DNA of 64,000 nucleotides from Coprenecus sp902388455 (GTDB lineage: Bacteria; Bacteroidota; Bacteroidia; Bacteroidales; UBA932), in the NCBI GenBank assembly GCA_963931615.1, contig OZ007032.1:992001-1056000 (forward strand). Reading direction: 5' to 3'. Numbering within the stretch: the first letter of the stretch is position 1; every line of letters starts with the position of its first letter. Shown piece after piece: positions 17,066 through 25,473 of the stretch. The notes under the pieces are model-generated. The model made no database searches, was not told where the DNA came from, and saw nothing but the letters and a program-made list of their open reading frames with translations. Made by a program: the position numbers and the translations under genes.

Positions 17066-17569
17066 ATGGCAGATTTACATAATGTTTTCATAAGCCATTA
17101 TAGTGGTGATGTCCAACGAACTCGGGAACTACAAGAACGCCTTGCAGCAAATGGTTGTATTGTTCGAAATAGTGCTGCTAAAGAAGATGAAGGAGGAATA
17201 ATTCGTAATAAGAAAGGGAAACTGGTTTCGGATGCCGTTATAGCTCGATATCTTAAAATGAGGATTAATTGGGCTGGTACTTTTATTGTAATCATCGGTG
17301 AACACACGCATGAACGTGCATGGGTAAACTATGAGATAGAACAAGCTAATAAGATGGGTAAACGTATTGTTGGTATTTATAATTATGGTTGTAAGGAAAA
17401 GGTTCCTTTGCCTGGAGCCTTCGAGAAATATGGCAATACTCTTATTGGCTGGAACTCGCTTGATAAACTTTCAGATATTATAAACGGAGGTAATGTTCCA
17501 TTTGAGAATTTTGAGGGTTCACCGGCTACGGCTGGTTCATATCCAATGATTTATATAAAATGCGATTAA
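17066..17569 (+). CDS. ThsB-like TIR protein
   Basis: A 167-residue protein of the TIR-like DUF1863/ThsB type. HNVFISHYSGDVQRTRELQE opens the domain, and the catalytic-position Glu90 is in RAWVNYEIEQANKMGKRI. The spacing and the GTFIVIIGEHTHER strand match the ThsB subfamily better than the first TIR protein does. ThsB proteins sense phage and synthesise an NAD-derived second messenger that activates a SLOG-containing partner. The gene directly follows the TIR-SLOG gene (one base gap), which is the arrangement expected of a signal producer and its receiver. Its short C-terminal tail is unassigned. Confidence 0.78.
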   Translation: MADLHNVFISHYSGDVQRTRELQERLAANGCIVRNSAAKEDEGGIIRNKKGKLVSDAVIARYLKMRINWAGTFIVIIGEHTHERAWVNYEIEQANKMGKRIVGIYNYGCKEKVPLPGAFEKYGNTLIGWNSLDKLSDIINGGNVPFENFEGSPATAGSYPMIYIKCD

Positions 17570-17579
17570 GATTAAGATT

Positions 17580-18221
17580 ATGAAATGTTATAGTTATAAA
17601 ATGGACCATGATTTCGGTTTTGCCCCGAATCCTTTTTGGGGGGTTATGACCTTGGCTACTTGTAAAGGCAGACTCCGTAGAAGTAGGAATTTAGAGATTG
17701 GTGACTGGGTCATTGCGACAGGAGGCCGTGTGCTTCATAAATATATTGAACACCTTATCTTTGCTATGAAAGTGGATGAAATTATTACTTTCGATCAATA
17801 CTGGAATAATCCAAATTTTCAGTGTAAGAAACCATTTTTCAATGGTTCAGTAATACAAATGTATGGAGACAATGTTTACCATACTAATCCTCAAACAGGA
17901 GAGGTTATACAGGAACGGTGTGCTCATACTGTAGAAGGAAAGAATCCTAAAGACACTGAACAGTATGGACGTGATATACGTGGAAAGAATGTTTTAATTT
18001 CGAGAAACTTTTATTATTTTGGGGTAAATGCACCCGAGCTGCCTGATGAATTCAAATGTATGGCAAGCACTGTTAGGGATATAGAATGTTACCATGTAGA
18101 CGAAAAGACAGTAAAGAAGTTCGTAGATTGGTTGCAATCAAACTATAAAGTCGGAATTCATGGGGACCCTATAAATTGGCAAGAATTCCCATTTAAACCA
18201 TATCCAATCCCTAAGTTATGA
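17580..18221 (+). CDS. Nmad2-family nucleotide-modification-associated protein
   Basis: A 213-residue protein. The opening (MKCYSYKMDHDFGFAPNPFW then GVMTLATCKGRLRRS) and IGDWVIATGG fit the Nmad2 domain. That domain was defined computationally from its association with DNA- or nucleotide-base modification genes in conflict loci. Biochemical activity of the family is not established as far as I know. Its neighbours, a 5-hmdU-kinase-helical-domain protein and a thymidylate-synthase homologue, are the partners expected of it. It starts 10 bases after the ThsB-like gene, and its stop overlaps the next ATG (ATGA). Confidence 0.7.
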   Translation: MKCYSYKMDHDFGFAPNPFWGVMTLATCKGRLRRSRNLEIGDWVIATGGRVLHKYIEHLIFAMKVDEIITFDQYWNNPNFQCKKPFFNGSVIQMYGDNVYHTNPQTGEVIQERCAHTVEGKNPKDTEQYGRDIRGKNVLISRNFYYFGVNAPELPDEFKCMASTVRDIECYHVDEKTVKKFVDWLQSNYKVGIHGDPINWQEFPFKPYPIPKL

Positions 18222-19231
18222 AGCGAAGTAATGAGATAATACCCAATGACAACGTTCTTCGCTATTATTTTTATTTTATGCAGGAACGGATGAATATCTT
18301 CTGGCGTAAATGCGAGGGGAAGGAAGTCCTTACGCAAGACCCTATACTTCGTGAGTATAAGTTTACTAATGTATATCGGGCTTGTGACCGTGTAAGTCAA
18401 TATCTTATTCGTGATGTTATCTATAAAGATATAGAACTTTACACCCCTGAAGATGTGATTCTTCGAGTGCTGGTTTTTAAGATATTTAATAAGATTGAGA
18501 CATGGGAATATCTCCTTAAAGAGTATGGAGATGTCACCATGAATCATTTTGATGTAAATCGAATCAGCTATCTGTTATCGCTTCGCAGAAACAATTTTCC
18601 CGTATTCAACAACGCATACATGATGACTGGTTCGGATAGAAAATATGACTATCTAAAATTCAAGCATGAGAAGTGGTTGACTATGGTTGAAAAAGAATTC
18701 ATTGGTGAGGGCGTTATAAATAAAGTGTTAAAAGCAAAAACACTGGAAGAAGTTTTTAATTTATTGGAATGCTGTACGTTCATTGGTGGTTTCCTTGCTT
18801 ATCAATATGCTATTGATTTCAACTATACACCGTACGTCAATTTCAGTGAAAATTCTTTTGTAAAAGCAGGAATTGGAGCTATTAGAGGCATTAAGAAGTG
18901 CTTTATCAGCTATGGACGTAATTATGAAGATGCTATTTTTTACATCCAACAGCATCTTGATGAGTTAAGAAAGAGATATGGTTATGATAATTTTAAACCT
19001 CTTCCTGGACATGAACCAACTTTGATAGACTTACAGAATTGTTTCTGCGAAACAGATAAGTTTCTACGTGTGAAAATGCCGGAATTGCAAATAGATAATG
19101 TTAGGATTAAGCAACATTATAAACCGGCCTCTATAGAGATAAAATATCAGTTTCCAAACAAGTGGGGTATAAATGATAAAATAAACGGGTTATGTTTGCT
19201 GAAGAATACAAAGGAATTAACTCTTTTTTAA
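18218..19231 (+). CDS. 5-hmdU DNA kinase helical-domain / aGPT-PPlase-like protein
   Basis: A 337-residue mostly helical protein. The signature lies near the N-terminus: ERMNIFWRKCEGKEVLTQDP, then ILREYKFTNVYRACDRVSQY. This fits the helical domain of phage 5-hydroxymethyl-dU DNA kinases, also called alpha-glutamyl/putrescinyl-thymine pyrophosphorylase. Phage relatives act in hypermodification of thymine in DNA. No P-loop kinase domain is attached here. The gene overlaps Nmad2 by four bases and the TS homologue by forty. Together the three genes look like a base-modification or modified-base-recognition cassette. Activity is inferred from family only. Confidence 0.65.
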   Translation: MKRSNEIIPNDNVLRYYFYFMQERMNIFWRKCEGKEVLTQDPILREYKFTNVYRACDRVSQYLIRDVIYKDIELYTPEDVILRVLVFKIFNKIETWEYLLKEYGDVTMNHFDVNRISYLLSLRRNNFPVFNNAYMMTGSDRKYDYLKFKHEKWLTMVEKEFIGEGVINKVLKAKTLEEVFNLLECCTFIGGFLAYQYAIDFNYTPYVNFSENSFVKAGIGAIRGIKKCFISYGRNYEDAIFYIQQHLDELRKRYGYDNFKPLPGHEPTLIDLQNCFCETDKFLRVKMPELQIDNVRIKQHYKPASIEIKYQFPNKWGINDKINGLCLLKNTKELTLF

Positions 19232-20196
19232 TTGGCGCATCAAATTTACTTTGTAAATACGGTGTAAAAAGAAAAACCAGGGATAATATTTGTTATGAAC
19301 TTCCTGAGCCATTCTTCTTCAAAATTGTTGAGCCAACAGCAAGAATCGTTACCATTCCTTGCCGTAAATGGAGTAAAACCTTACCGTATGCAGAATCCTT
19401 ATGGATAGCTTCTGGTCGTAATGACCTTGATTATATTACCTACTATTTGAAACGTATGCGGGATTTTTCTGATGACCAAGTGTTCGCTCGTGGTGCTTAT
19501 GGTCCTCGCCTTCGTCATTTCAATGGTTCAAAAACAGACTATAAAGTTACAGAAACAGTAGATGCTTCTAGTGCAGAAATTGATCAGCTGAGATATATTG
19601 TGGAGTGCTTTAGTGCGGAAATGTCGACAAGGCGTGCAATCATCTCTATGGGTGATGTTATGAAAGACGACTTTGATACAGAAGGCTGTTTGAAAAAGAC
19701 ATTGGATATTCCATGTACTCGGGAACTTCATTTTATAAAGCAGCCGAATTCTAATAAATTGGATGTTATTGTGAAAATGCGTTCAAATGATATAATTTGG
19801 GGCGCAAGTGCAGTGAATATTTTCAACTACACTTTCATGCAGGAATATATGGCTACAATTCTAGGACTCGAGGTTGGTAATTATTTTCATTTCGCAGATA
19901 ACTTTCATTATTATGATCGCCACAAAGAAATGATAAAGCAATTATCAGAAGTGAAAGAAGTAGTTGATGAACCATATACATATGATAAGACTTTCCGAAA
20001 TCTGGCAGATTTTGATAATTTGGTGAAGGATTTGTCTTCCGAGGAAAGAAAGATGAGATCAGATAAAGGTTATTCATACCATGAAATATTAGATCCTTTC
20101 TTCCGAGATTGGTATAATGTGCTCTACTTGTATAATAGAGAAGCGAAAGTGAATTTTATGAATCCGGCTTTACAAAAGTTATATAATAACATATGA
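19192..20196 (+). CDS. Thymidylate synthase / dUMP hydroxymethylase homologue
   Basis: A 334-residue protein of the thymidylate synthase superfamily. The catalytic Cys is Cys175 in LDIPCTRELHF. The phosphate-binding Arg motif is MRSNDIIWG (196-204). AVNIFNY (207-213) retains Asn209, the position that selects uracil over cytosine in TS. It is longer than bacterial ThyA (about 264 residues) because of the N-terminal extension. Inference: it makes a 5-substituted dUMP, methyl or hydroxymethyl, for the operon rather than serving as the cell's ThyA. It is the last gene, overlapping the upstream gene by 40 bases. Confidence 0.78.
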   Translation: MFAEEYKGINSFLIGASNLLCKYGVKRKTRDNICYELPEPFFFKIVEPTARIVTIPCRKWSKTLPYAESLWIASGRNDLDYITYYLKRMRDFSDDQVFARGAYGPRLRHFNGSKTDYKVTETVDASSAEIDQLRYIVECFSAEMSTRRAIISMGDVMKDDFDTEGCLKKTLDIPCTRELHFIKQPNSNKLDVIVKMRSNDIIWGASAVNIFNYTFMQEYMATILGLEVGNYFHFADNFHYYDRHKEMIKQLSEVKEVVDEPYTYDKTFRNLADFDNLVKDLSSEERKMRSDKGYSYHEILDPFFRDWYNVLYLYNREAKVNFMNPALQKLYNNI

Positions 20197-20287
20197 ATAA
20201 TATTCAATTCATCAATCTATAGTAGATTCTATCAGATAAAACAAGTCATACCCGATAGAATTATCAGATATGGCCTGTTCGACTACA

Positions 20288-20455
20288 TTATTTCAGTGAA
20301 ATCTTATTCGCCGTCTCTCTCTTCTTGGAATTAACCAAATCAGCATAGATTTGAGTGGTGGTGACGTTCTTATGCGTCAGCATCTTCGATACCGTGTAAA
20401 TGTCTGTACCTAAAGAGATTTGGATGACGGCATACGAGTGCCTAAAGCAGTGGAA
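20288..20455 (-). pseudogene. int: C-terminal fragment of the outer-element tyrosine integrase
   Basis: Reading minus from 20455 gives FHCFRHSYAVIQISLGTDIY and, later, MLTHKNVTTTQIYADLVN, ending at a TAA (20288). It contains the HxxR box, the His of box III and the catalytic Tyr of a tyrosine recombinase, but no start or N-terminal domains. The matching N-terminal part is at 40,933-41,888. Joining the two at the shared 17-bp repeat restores one frame of about 368 residues. The upstream codons 20456-20521 belong to the inserted element. Confidence 0.9.
20439..20455. repeat. Left 17-bp direct repeat (att core of inner element)
   Basis: TGCCTAAAGCAGTGGAA occurs here and again, same orientation, at 40933-40949. 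On the minus strand it encodes F-H-C-F-R-H of the outer integrase in both places. This is the expected core duplication after site-specific integration. Confidence 0.85.
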
Positions 20456-20582
20456 CAGAATATAGGAAGCAAGTAGATGAAGGGATGAGAAAGGAAAACG
20501 TAATTGGTTGAATATGAGCAAAAGTTCTGTTTTTTGCTGAGATAATGGAAAGCAAAAATGGACAGAATATTGCAGGTGTTCA

Positions 20583-20628
20583 GTTACCAGAATGTTAGCA
20601 CCCCAGTTACCTGAACCGAATAGGTAAC
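20583..20628. repeat. Clustered GTTACC motifs near the inner left end
   Basis: CAGTTACC occurs at 20581-20588 and 20605-20611. An inverted pair GTTACCT (20606-20612) / AGGTAAC (20622-20628) has a 9-base spacer, and CTGTTACAG follows a little downstream. The cluster lies between the att core and the first recombinase gene, where arm-type integrase or excisionase sites would be. Confidence 0.45.
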
Positions 20629-20740
20629 AGGCTGAACAATGAAGAAACTGTTACAGAGGCTATTATTCACTGTATGTCAGCATTTTGCATATCAAAGAAC
20701 GCTTATAAAATAGGTAATTTTACCATTAAAAAATAAGCGT

Positions 20741-21970
20741 ATGAAAGTAGAAAAATTCAAGGTGTTGCTCTACCTGAAAAAGAGTGGTCTTGACAAATTC
20801 GGAAAGGCTCCGATAATGGGGCGAATAACGGTAAACAACACGATGGCCCAATTCAGCTGTAAGCTGTCATGTACTCCGGAGTTATGGAATCCAAGAGAAA
20901 GCCGACTGAATGGAAAGAGTAAAGAAGCCGTTGATATTAATGCGAAAATTGACCGGCTCTTGCTTTCGGTCAATTCTGCATTTGATTCACTTGTAGAACG
21001 TAAGATTGATTTTGACGCGACTGCCGTAAAAGAGCTTTTACAGGGAAGTGTAGAAACCCAGATGACTCTGTTGAAACGGCTTGATATGCATATAGAGGAT
21101 ATGCGCTCAAGAATCGGTATTGATGTAGCTAAAAGCTCCATGTCAACATACATTTACACCCGCAGGTATCTTGGCGAATTTATTCAAAAACGATTCAAGA
21201 CAAGTGATGTCGCTTTTGGTCAGTTGAATGAGCATATCCCATGGGAGTTTCAGGATTATATACTGAAGGACAAAGGACTTGCGGTAGATACGGCAAGACA
21301 TTATCTGGCAATCCTGAAGAAAATCTGCCGGATGGCATTCAAGGAAGGGCATGCGGAGAAGCGTTATTTTGTGAATTTCAGACTACCCCAAGAGAACCGG
21401 AAACCACCACGGGCTTTGAGTCGTGAGGATTTTGAGAAGATCCGTGATGTCGTAATACCACCGGAAAGAATCACTCATAATATAGCCAGGGATTTGTTTC
21501 TCTTTGCCTGTTATACAGGAGTTCCGTATGCGGATGCAGTTTCAATCACTAGAGATAATATATACAAGGATGATAAGGGCGATTTGTGGTTAAAGTACTT
21601 GAGAAAGAAGAATGAATATCTGGCCCGCGTCAAATTGCTGCCGGAGGCTATCTCTCTTATAGAAAAATATCGTTCGGATGACAGGAAAGAACTTTTCCCG
21701 ATGATACACCATCCCAATATGAGACGACACATGAAAGGTTTACGGGATCTGGCTGGCATAAGCTGTGATTTGGTCTATCATATGGGAAGACATACCTTCG
21801 GAAGTCTGATAACCCTTGAGGCTGGTGTTCCTATTGAAACAATCAGCAAAATGCTTGGTCATACCAATCTGACAACTACCCAGCTTTATGCAAGGGTAAC
21901 TCCTAAAAAACTTTTCGAGGATATGGATAAATTCATTGAGGCAACGAGTGATATGAAACTGGTATTATAA
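20741..21970 (+). CDS. Tyrosine recombinase 1 (IntDOT-like)
   Basis: A 409-residue site-specific recombinase. The N-terminal arm-binding domain (about 1-100) has the Bacteroidetes pattern KAPIMGRITVNN and CKLSCTPELWNPRESRLNGK. The catalytic domain carries HMGRHTFGSLI (HxxR), MLGHTNLTTT and the Tyr in QLYARV. At box I, CYTGVPYADAV has Pro where most recombinases have the first catalytic Arg; IntDOT of CTnDOT likewise lacks that Arg. It is 270 bases from the left att repeat and 18 bases ahead of a second recombinase. The pair probably integrates and excises the inner element. Confidence 0.88.
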   Translation: MKVEKFKVLLYLKKSGLDKFGKAPIMGRITVNNTMAQFSCKLSCTPELWNPRESRLNGKSKEAVDINAKIDRLLLSVNSAFDSLVERKIDFDATAVKELLQGSVETQMTLLKRLDMHIEDMRSRIGIDVAKSSMSTYIYTRRYLGEFIQKRFKTSDVAFGQLNEHIPWEFQDYILKDKGLAVDTARHYLAILKKICRMAFKEGHAEKRYFVNFRLPQENRKPPRALSREDFEKIRDVVIPPERITHNIARDLFLFACYTGVPYADAVSITRDNIYKDDKGDLWLKYLRKKNEYLARVKLLPEAISLIEKYRSDDRKELFPMIHHPNMRRHMKGLRDLAGISCDLVYHMGRHTFGSLITLEAGVPIETISKMLGHTNLTTTQLYARVTPKKLFEDMDKFIEATSDMKLVL

Positions 21971-21988
21971 ATCAAGAATGAAAAAATC

Positions 21989-23194
21989 ATGAGAAGTACA
22001 TATAAGCAACTGTATTATATAAACCGCAGTAAAGTCAAATCTGACGGGACTACATCAATCATGTGTCGTATTACAATAGACGGAAAAGCTGTTGTATTAT
22101 CGACTGGGTTGTATTGCCAGCCGGAAGAGTGGAACAGCAAGAAAGGGGAAGTCAAGAACAACAGACTGAACGGGATGCTTTGCGAGTATAAAAAACGAAT
22201 AGATGAAACTTATGCTGAACTGTTGAAAGTAAACGGTATCATCAGTGCAGAGCTGCTGAAAACAGCCATGACCGGAGCAGTCGACATCCCGAAATACATA
22301 TTACAGGCAGGAGAGGTGGAACGGGAAAATCTGAAAATCCGTTCCATTCAAATAGATTCAACCTCCAGTTACAGGCAATCAAAAATGTATCATTACTATC
22401 TGGGGGAATACATCCGTTCCCTGGGCAAGGAGGACATGCTTTTTACAGATATTACCGAAGAGTTTGGCACCAATTTCATTTTGTATCTGAAAACAAATTA
22501 CCCTCATAAGCCATCATACCGTAACCATTGTCTTTGCTGGCTGAAACGTCTGGTTTATCTTGCCGTGGATAAAGGAATTTTGAGATATAATCCTTTGGAT
22601 GATATAAAATATGAAAAGAAGGCACCTACAAAGCTCATGTATATAAGCAAGAATCAACTTCAGGAGATAATGAGCCATCCAAAACCGGATCCACTACAGG
22701 AACTTGCAAGAAGAACCTTTATATTTTCATGTTTTTGCGGTTTGGCTTACGTAGATGTACGCAATCTCTATCCGCATCATATAGGTACAACTGCAGAAGG
22801 ACGGAAATATATCAGAACATACCGCAAGAAAACAAGCGTTGAGTCATTTATACCATTGCACCCGGTAGCGGAGCAGATAATTTCCTTGTATAATACGACA
22901 GATGACAGTAAGCCCATTTTCCCGTTACCCATACGGAGTATGATTTGGTTTGAGATACATGAATTGGGATTTTCGCTTCAGTTCAAGCATAACTTGTCAT
23001 ACCATCAAAGCCGTCATACTTTCGGTACCTTGATGATCTCTGCCGGAGTTCCTATGGAAAGCATCTCAAAGATGATGGGACATACAAATATCAGAACGAC
23101 ACAAGGATACGCAAAAGTTACAGATGATAAGATTTCGGAGGATATGGATCGGCTAATGAAAGGCAAACAGAAACAACGAAGCAATGCTAGATAG
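21989..23194 (+). CDS. Tyrosine recombinase 2 (tandem partner)
   Basis: A 401-residue recombinase with the same architecture as its upstream neighbour: N-terminal MCRITIDGKAVVLSTGLYCQ arm-binding region, a helical SAM-like core-binding domain, then the catalytic domain. HQSRHTFGTLM, MMGHTNIRTT and the Tyr in QGYAKV are present. Box I reads CFCGLAYVDV, again without the first catalytic Arg. Tandem recombinases in Bacteroides elements may act as a heteromeric pair or divide integration and excision; which applies here cannot be told. It lies 18 bases after recombinase 1, so both are co-transcribed. Confidence 0.88.
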   Translation: MRSTYKQLYYINRSKVKSDGTTSIMCRITIDGKAVVLSTGLYCQPEEWNSKKGEVKNNRLNGMLCEYKKRIDETYAELLKVNGIISAELLKTAMTGAVDIPKYILQAGEVERENLKIRSIQIDSTSSYRQSKMYHYYLGEYIRSLGKEDMLFTDITEEFGTNFILYLKTNYPHKPSYRNHCLCWLKRLVYLAVDKGILRYNPLDDIKYEKKAPTKLMYISKNQLQEIMSHPKPDPLQELARRTFIFSCFCGLAYVDVRNLYPHHIGTTAEGRKYIRTYRKKTSVESFIPLHPVAEQIISLYNTTDDSKPIFPLPIRSMIWFEIHELGFSLQFKHNLSYHQSRHTFGTLMISAGVPMESISKMMGHTNIRTTQGYAKVTDDKISEDMDRLMKGKQKQRSNAR

Positions 23195-23440
23195 TAGTCT
23201 TTTTCCTGTGGTCTTCTATGGGAAAACTCAATGATATATAATAAAATTATGAAACTTAATAAATATCTTATAATAATCAGTGTCTCTCAGAGATGTAGTT
23301 AAAATAAAGTGAGAACTTAATTCGAAATAGAAAATAAATCAAATACAAAGCAATATTTTATTAGTTTCAGTACCATATTATATTGCAAAGAGTTATATTT
23401 ACAATAAAAATATTTGTTTTACTTTATTATGAAGGAAAAT

Positions 23441-24346
23441 ATGAAAGTCATTTCTATCATTAACTACAAGGGAGGAGTTGGAAAAACAACTCTTACAGCC
23501 AATTTGGCTGGAGAATTAGCATATAGAGGGAAGAAAGTACTTATGATTGATTTAGATCCACAGGCAAGTCTAACCTTCTCATTTATTAAACCAGAGGAAT
23601 GGAAAGAACATATCGCATCAACACAAACTATTAAAAACTGGTTTAATACAAAAAAGAAAGAGGTAGCATTTGCGGATTTGATTATAGAACCCCTCAATGC
23701 TAAATCTTATACTACTAAAGGGAAACTACATTTGATATCATCGCACTTAGAGTTGATTAATGTAGATTTGGAACTTGCCACAAAGCTAGGAGGTGCGAAT
23801 TTACAACAAGCAAAAGAGAATTTTATAAAAGTTCATAGAAGACTCATAACAGGGATTAACCAAATAGATCCCAATTTATATGATTTAATATTAATTGATT
23901 GTCCTCCTAATTTCAATATAGTTACAAAAAATGCTATAGTTGCGAGTGATTATATTTTAATACCTGCCAAGCCTGATTATCTCTCTACTTTAGGTATTGA
24001 TTATCTAAAAAAGAGTTTGGATAGATTGGTGAAAGAATATAATGAATATTGTGAGATAGAAGATGATGATGACGATTCATCAATCAGTAAAATCTCTCCT
24101 AAAATATTAGGTGTCATATTTACTATGGTACAGTTTTATGGAGGGGAACCGATATCTGCAATTAGGCCTTTTATATCTCAAACAAAAAAATTAGGAATAC
24201 ATGTTTTTGAAAATTATTTTAGAGAAAACAAAACATTATTTGCTGATGCTCCTCAGTATGGTATTCCTGTAGTTTTGGAAGGGAGAAGAGCTGATATTGT
24301 GAAAGAAATTGAAAATTTTGTCACAGAATTTGAAAGATTAATTTGA
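23441..24346 (+). CDS. parA: ParA/Soj-type ATPase
   Basis: A ParA-family ATPase of about 302 residues. The deviant Walker A is YKGGVGKTTLTANLAGE with both signature lysines. VLMIDLDPQASLT (A') and LILIDCPPNFN (Walker B) follow. The ATG at 23441 (MKVISIINYKGG) is preceded by AAGGA and preferred over two upstream in-frame ATGs at 23414 and 23429. An Asp/Glu-rich loop sits near residue 205. ParA in integrative elements usually stabilises or partitions the excised circle. It is followed after one base by a small helical protein that may be its partner. Confidence 0.88.
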   Translation: MKVISIINYKGGVGKTTLTANLAGELAYRGKKVLMIDLDPQASLTFSFIKPEEWKEHIASTQTIKNWFNTKKKEVAFADLIIEPLNAKSYTTKGKLHLISSHLELINVDLELATKLGGANLQQAKENFIKVHRRLITGINQIDPNLYDLILIDCPPNFNIVTKNAIVASDYILIPAKPDYLSTLGIDYLKKSLDRLVKEYNEYCEIEDDDDDSSISKISPKILGVIFTMVQFYGGEPISAIRPFISQTKKLGIHVFENYFRENKTLFADAPQYGIPVVLEGRRADIVKEIENFVTEFERLI

Positions 24347-24347
24347 T

Positions 24348-24743
24348 ATGAAAAAAAATATATATTTATTTGAAATTGAAAGATTTATCTCATACCTAGA
24401 TAAATTGAGCGATAATGACATTTACAAGCTTAATAATGGCATTGCTAAAATACAATATAATTTGGTTGATGAAAAAAAAGGAAATGATAAAGAATTGAAA
24501 GATGCTAAAATTTCAAATATTGATCCAGATGAAATTATCAATGCTTTGGAAAAATTATCTAATAGAGAGTCTGGAGAAGAATATCTAAAAAACAAATTAA
24601 TTACTAGATTAGATTATGAAGCGGTAGTAAAGAAATTGGATATTCCATATAACAAAAAGGACAATATCAATAAGCTAAGAGACAAAATTATTGAGGGAAC
24701 GATTGGATTTAGATTACGTTCACAAGCTATTCAAGAAAATTAA
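24348..24743 (+). CDS. Small helical protein downstream of ParA
   Basis: A 131-residue Lys/Asn-rich protein with no recognised family. Two helical segments (IERFISYLDKLSDNDIYKL near 8-27 and about 50-75) precede a C-terminal LDIPYNKKDNINKLRDKI stretch. It begins one base after the parA stop, so it is almost certainly co-expressed. By position it could play the ParB/adaptor role, but it lacks ParB motifs. Very AT-rich, like parA and unlike the following block. Confidence 0.55.
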   Translation: MKKNIYLFEIERFISYLDKLSDNDIYKLNNGIAKIQYNLVDEKKGNDKELKDAKISNIDPDEIINALEKLSNRESGEEYLKNKLITRLDYEAVVKKLDIPYNKKDNINKLRDKIIEGTIGFRLRSQAIQEN

Positions 24744-25123
24744 AATTTAATTCAGTCGCCCATTTCCTCGCCGCCCATAGAAGTTAGTACAGACTCTATT
24801 GAAAGCGAAAAGGTCAGGCGGCTTTGCCGTTTCGGGCAGAATCTTCCTCTTTCAGAGCGTATTCAGCCCGAAAACCTTTTCCCTTTCACGTCTGTACAAT
24901 GGACGCCGACGGCAGCGGAAACAAGCGACTGACGGAAAAGTCAGAAGAAAAAGATAAAACAGCATATAGATTGGTTCAAATAGGGCCTAATTCTATATGC
25001 TGTTATTTTATCATTCAGAAAGGCTATTTTTTAGAAACACAAATAAAATGGGCAGGCGGTCAACTGCGCTCCCTCCAGAAAAATCAAAATCCTTGCGTGT
25101 TCTTTGCGGGGACGCTTGGGCTA
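24744..25123. other. Gene-free segment between convergent genes with a long inverted repeat
   Basis: At 24958-24970 (AACAGCATATAGA) and 24992-25004 (its exact complement), arms of 13 bp enclose 21 bases. GATAAA and TTTATC extend the stem after a small bulge. It separates the plus gene ending at 24743 from the minus gene ending at 25124 and may be a bidirectional terminator. TTTCGGGC/GCCCGAAA lies near 24830-24880. A sharp rise in GC content occurs here, marking a seam in the inner element. Confidence 0.5.
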
Positions 25124-25432
25124 TTAGCTCCTTTTGTATCTGTACGCCTCCTTGTACCCTTTCATCAGGGTTCTTTCTATATCAGAAGCCCGGTAGAGAA
25201 TCTTGCCGCCTACTTGTGTGTAAGGCAGAATGCCGTTGTTGCGGTAGTCCTGCAAGGTTCTCCGGCTCACTTTCAACAGGTATGCCACTTCCTTGTCTGT
25301 CAGCAATTCATCGCCATAGGCAGACGGTTGCCGTTTTTCCAACACTTTTTCGAGCAGAGCCAGCAGCCTGTCGATATTCGAGTGGAATGCCTTTACCCAC
25401 TCGTGGTCCTTTTCTCTGATTTCATTACTCAT
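25124..25432 (-). CDS. Excisionase-like HTH protein 1
   Basis: About 102 residues from MSNEIREKDHEW. The winged HTH DELLTDKEVAYLLKVSRRTL and QDYRNNGILPYTQVGGKILY is the excisionase/MerR-like type common in CTnDOT-family excision operons. The N-terminal half is helical. A 21-codon-longer start (25495) overlaps the gene upstream and is less likely. It pairs with a second HTH gene immediately before it. Such pairs in CTn elements control excision and mobilisation; that role is inferred here. Confidence 0.78.
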   Translation of the reverse strand: MSNEIREKDHEWVKAFHSNIDRLLALLEKVLEKRQPSAYGDELLTDKEVAYLLKVSRRTLQDYRNNGILPYTQVGGKILYRASDIERTLMKGYKEAYRYKRS

Positions 25433-25473
25433 ACGCGTTTGATGTAGGGTTATACATTTTTCTTGAAACTCGT

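Noticed and set aside
20288..20521. 77-codon frame taken as a whole small gene
   Set aside because: Codons before the 17-bp repeat come from the inserted element; the remainder is the integrase C-terminus.
24824..25447. 207-codon plus frame
   Set aside because: It crosses the inverted repeat and lies antisense to a clear excisionase-like gene; Ser/Arg/Phe-rich with no motif.
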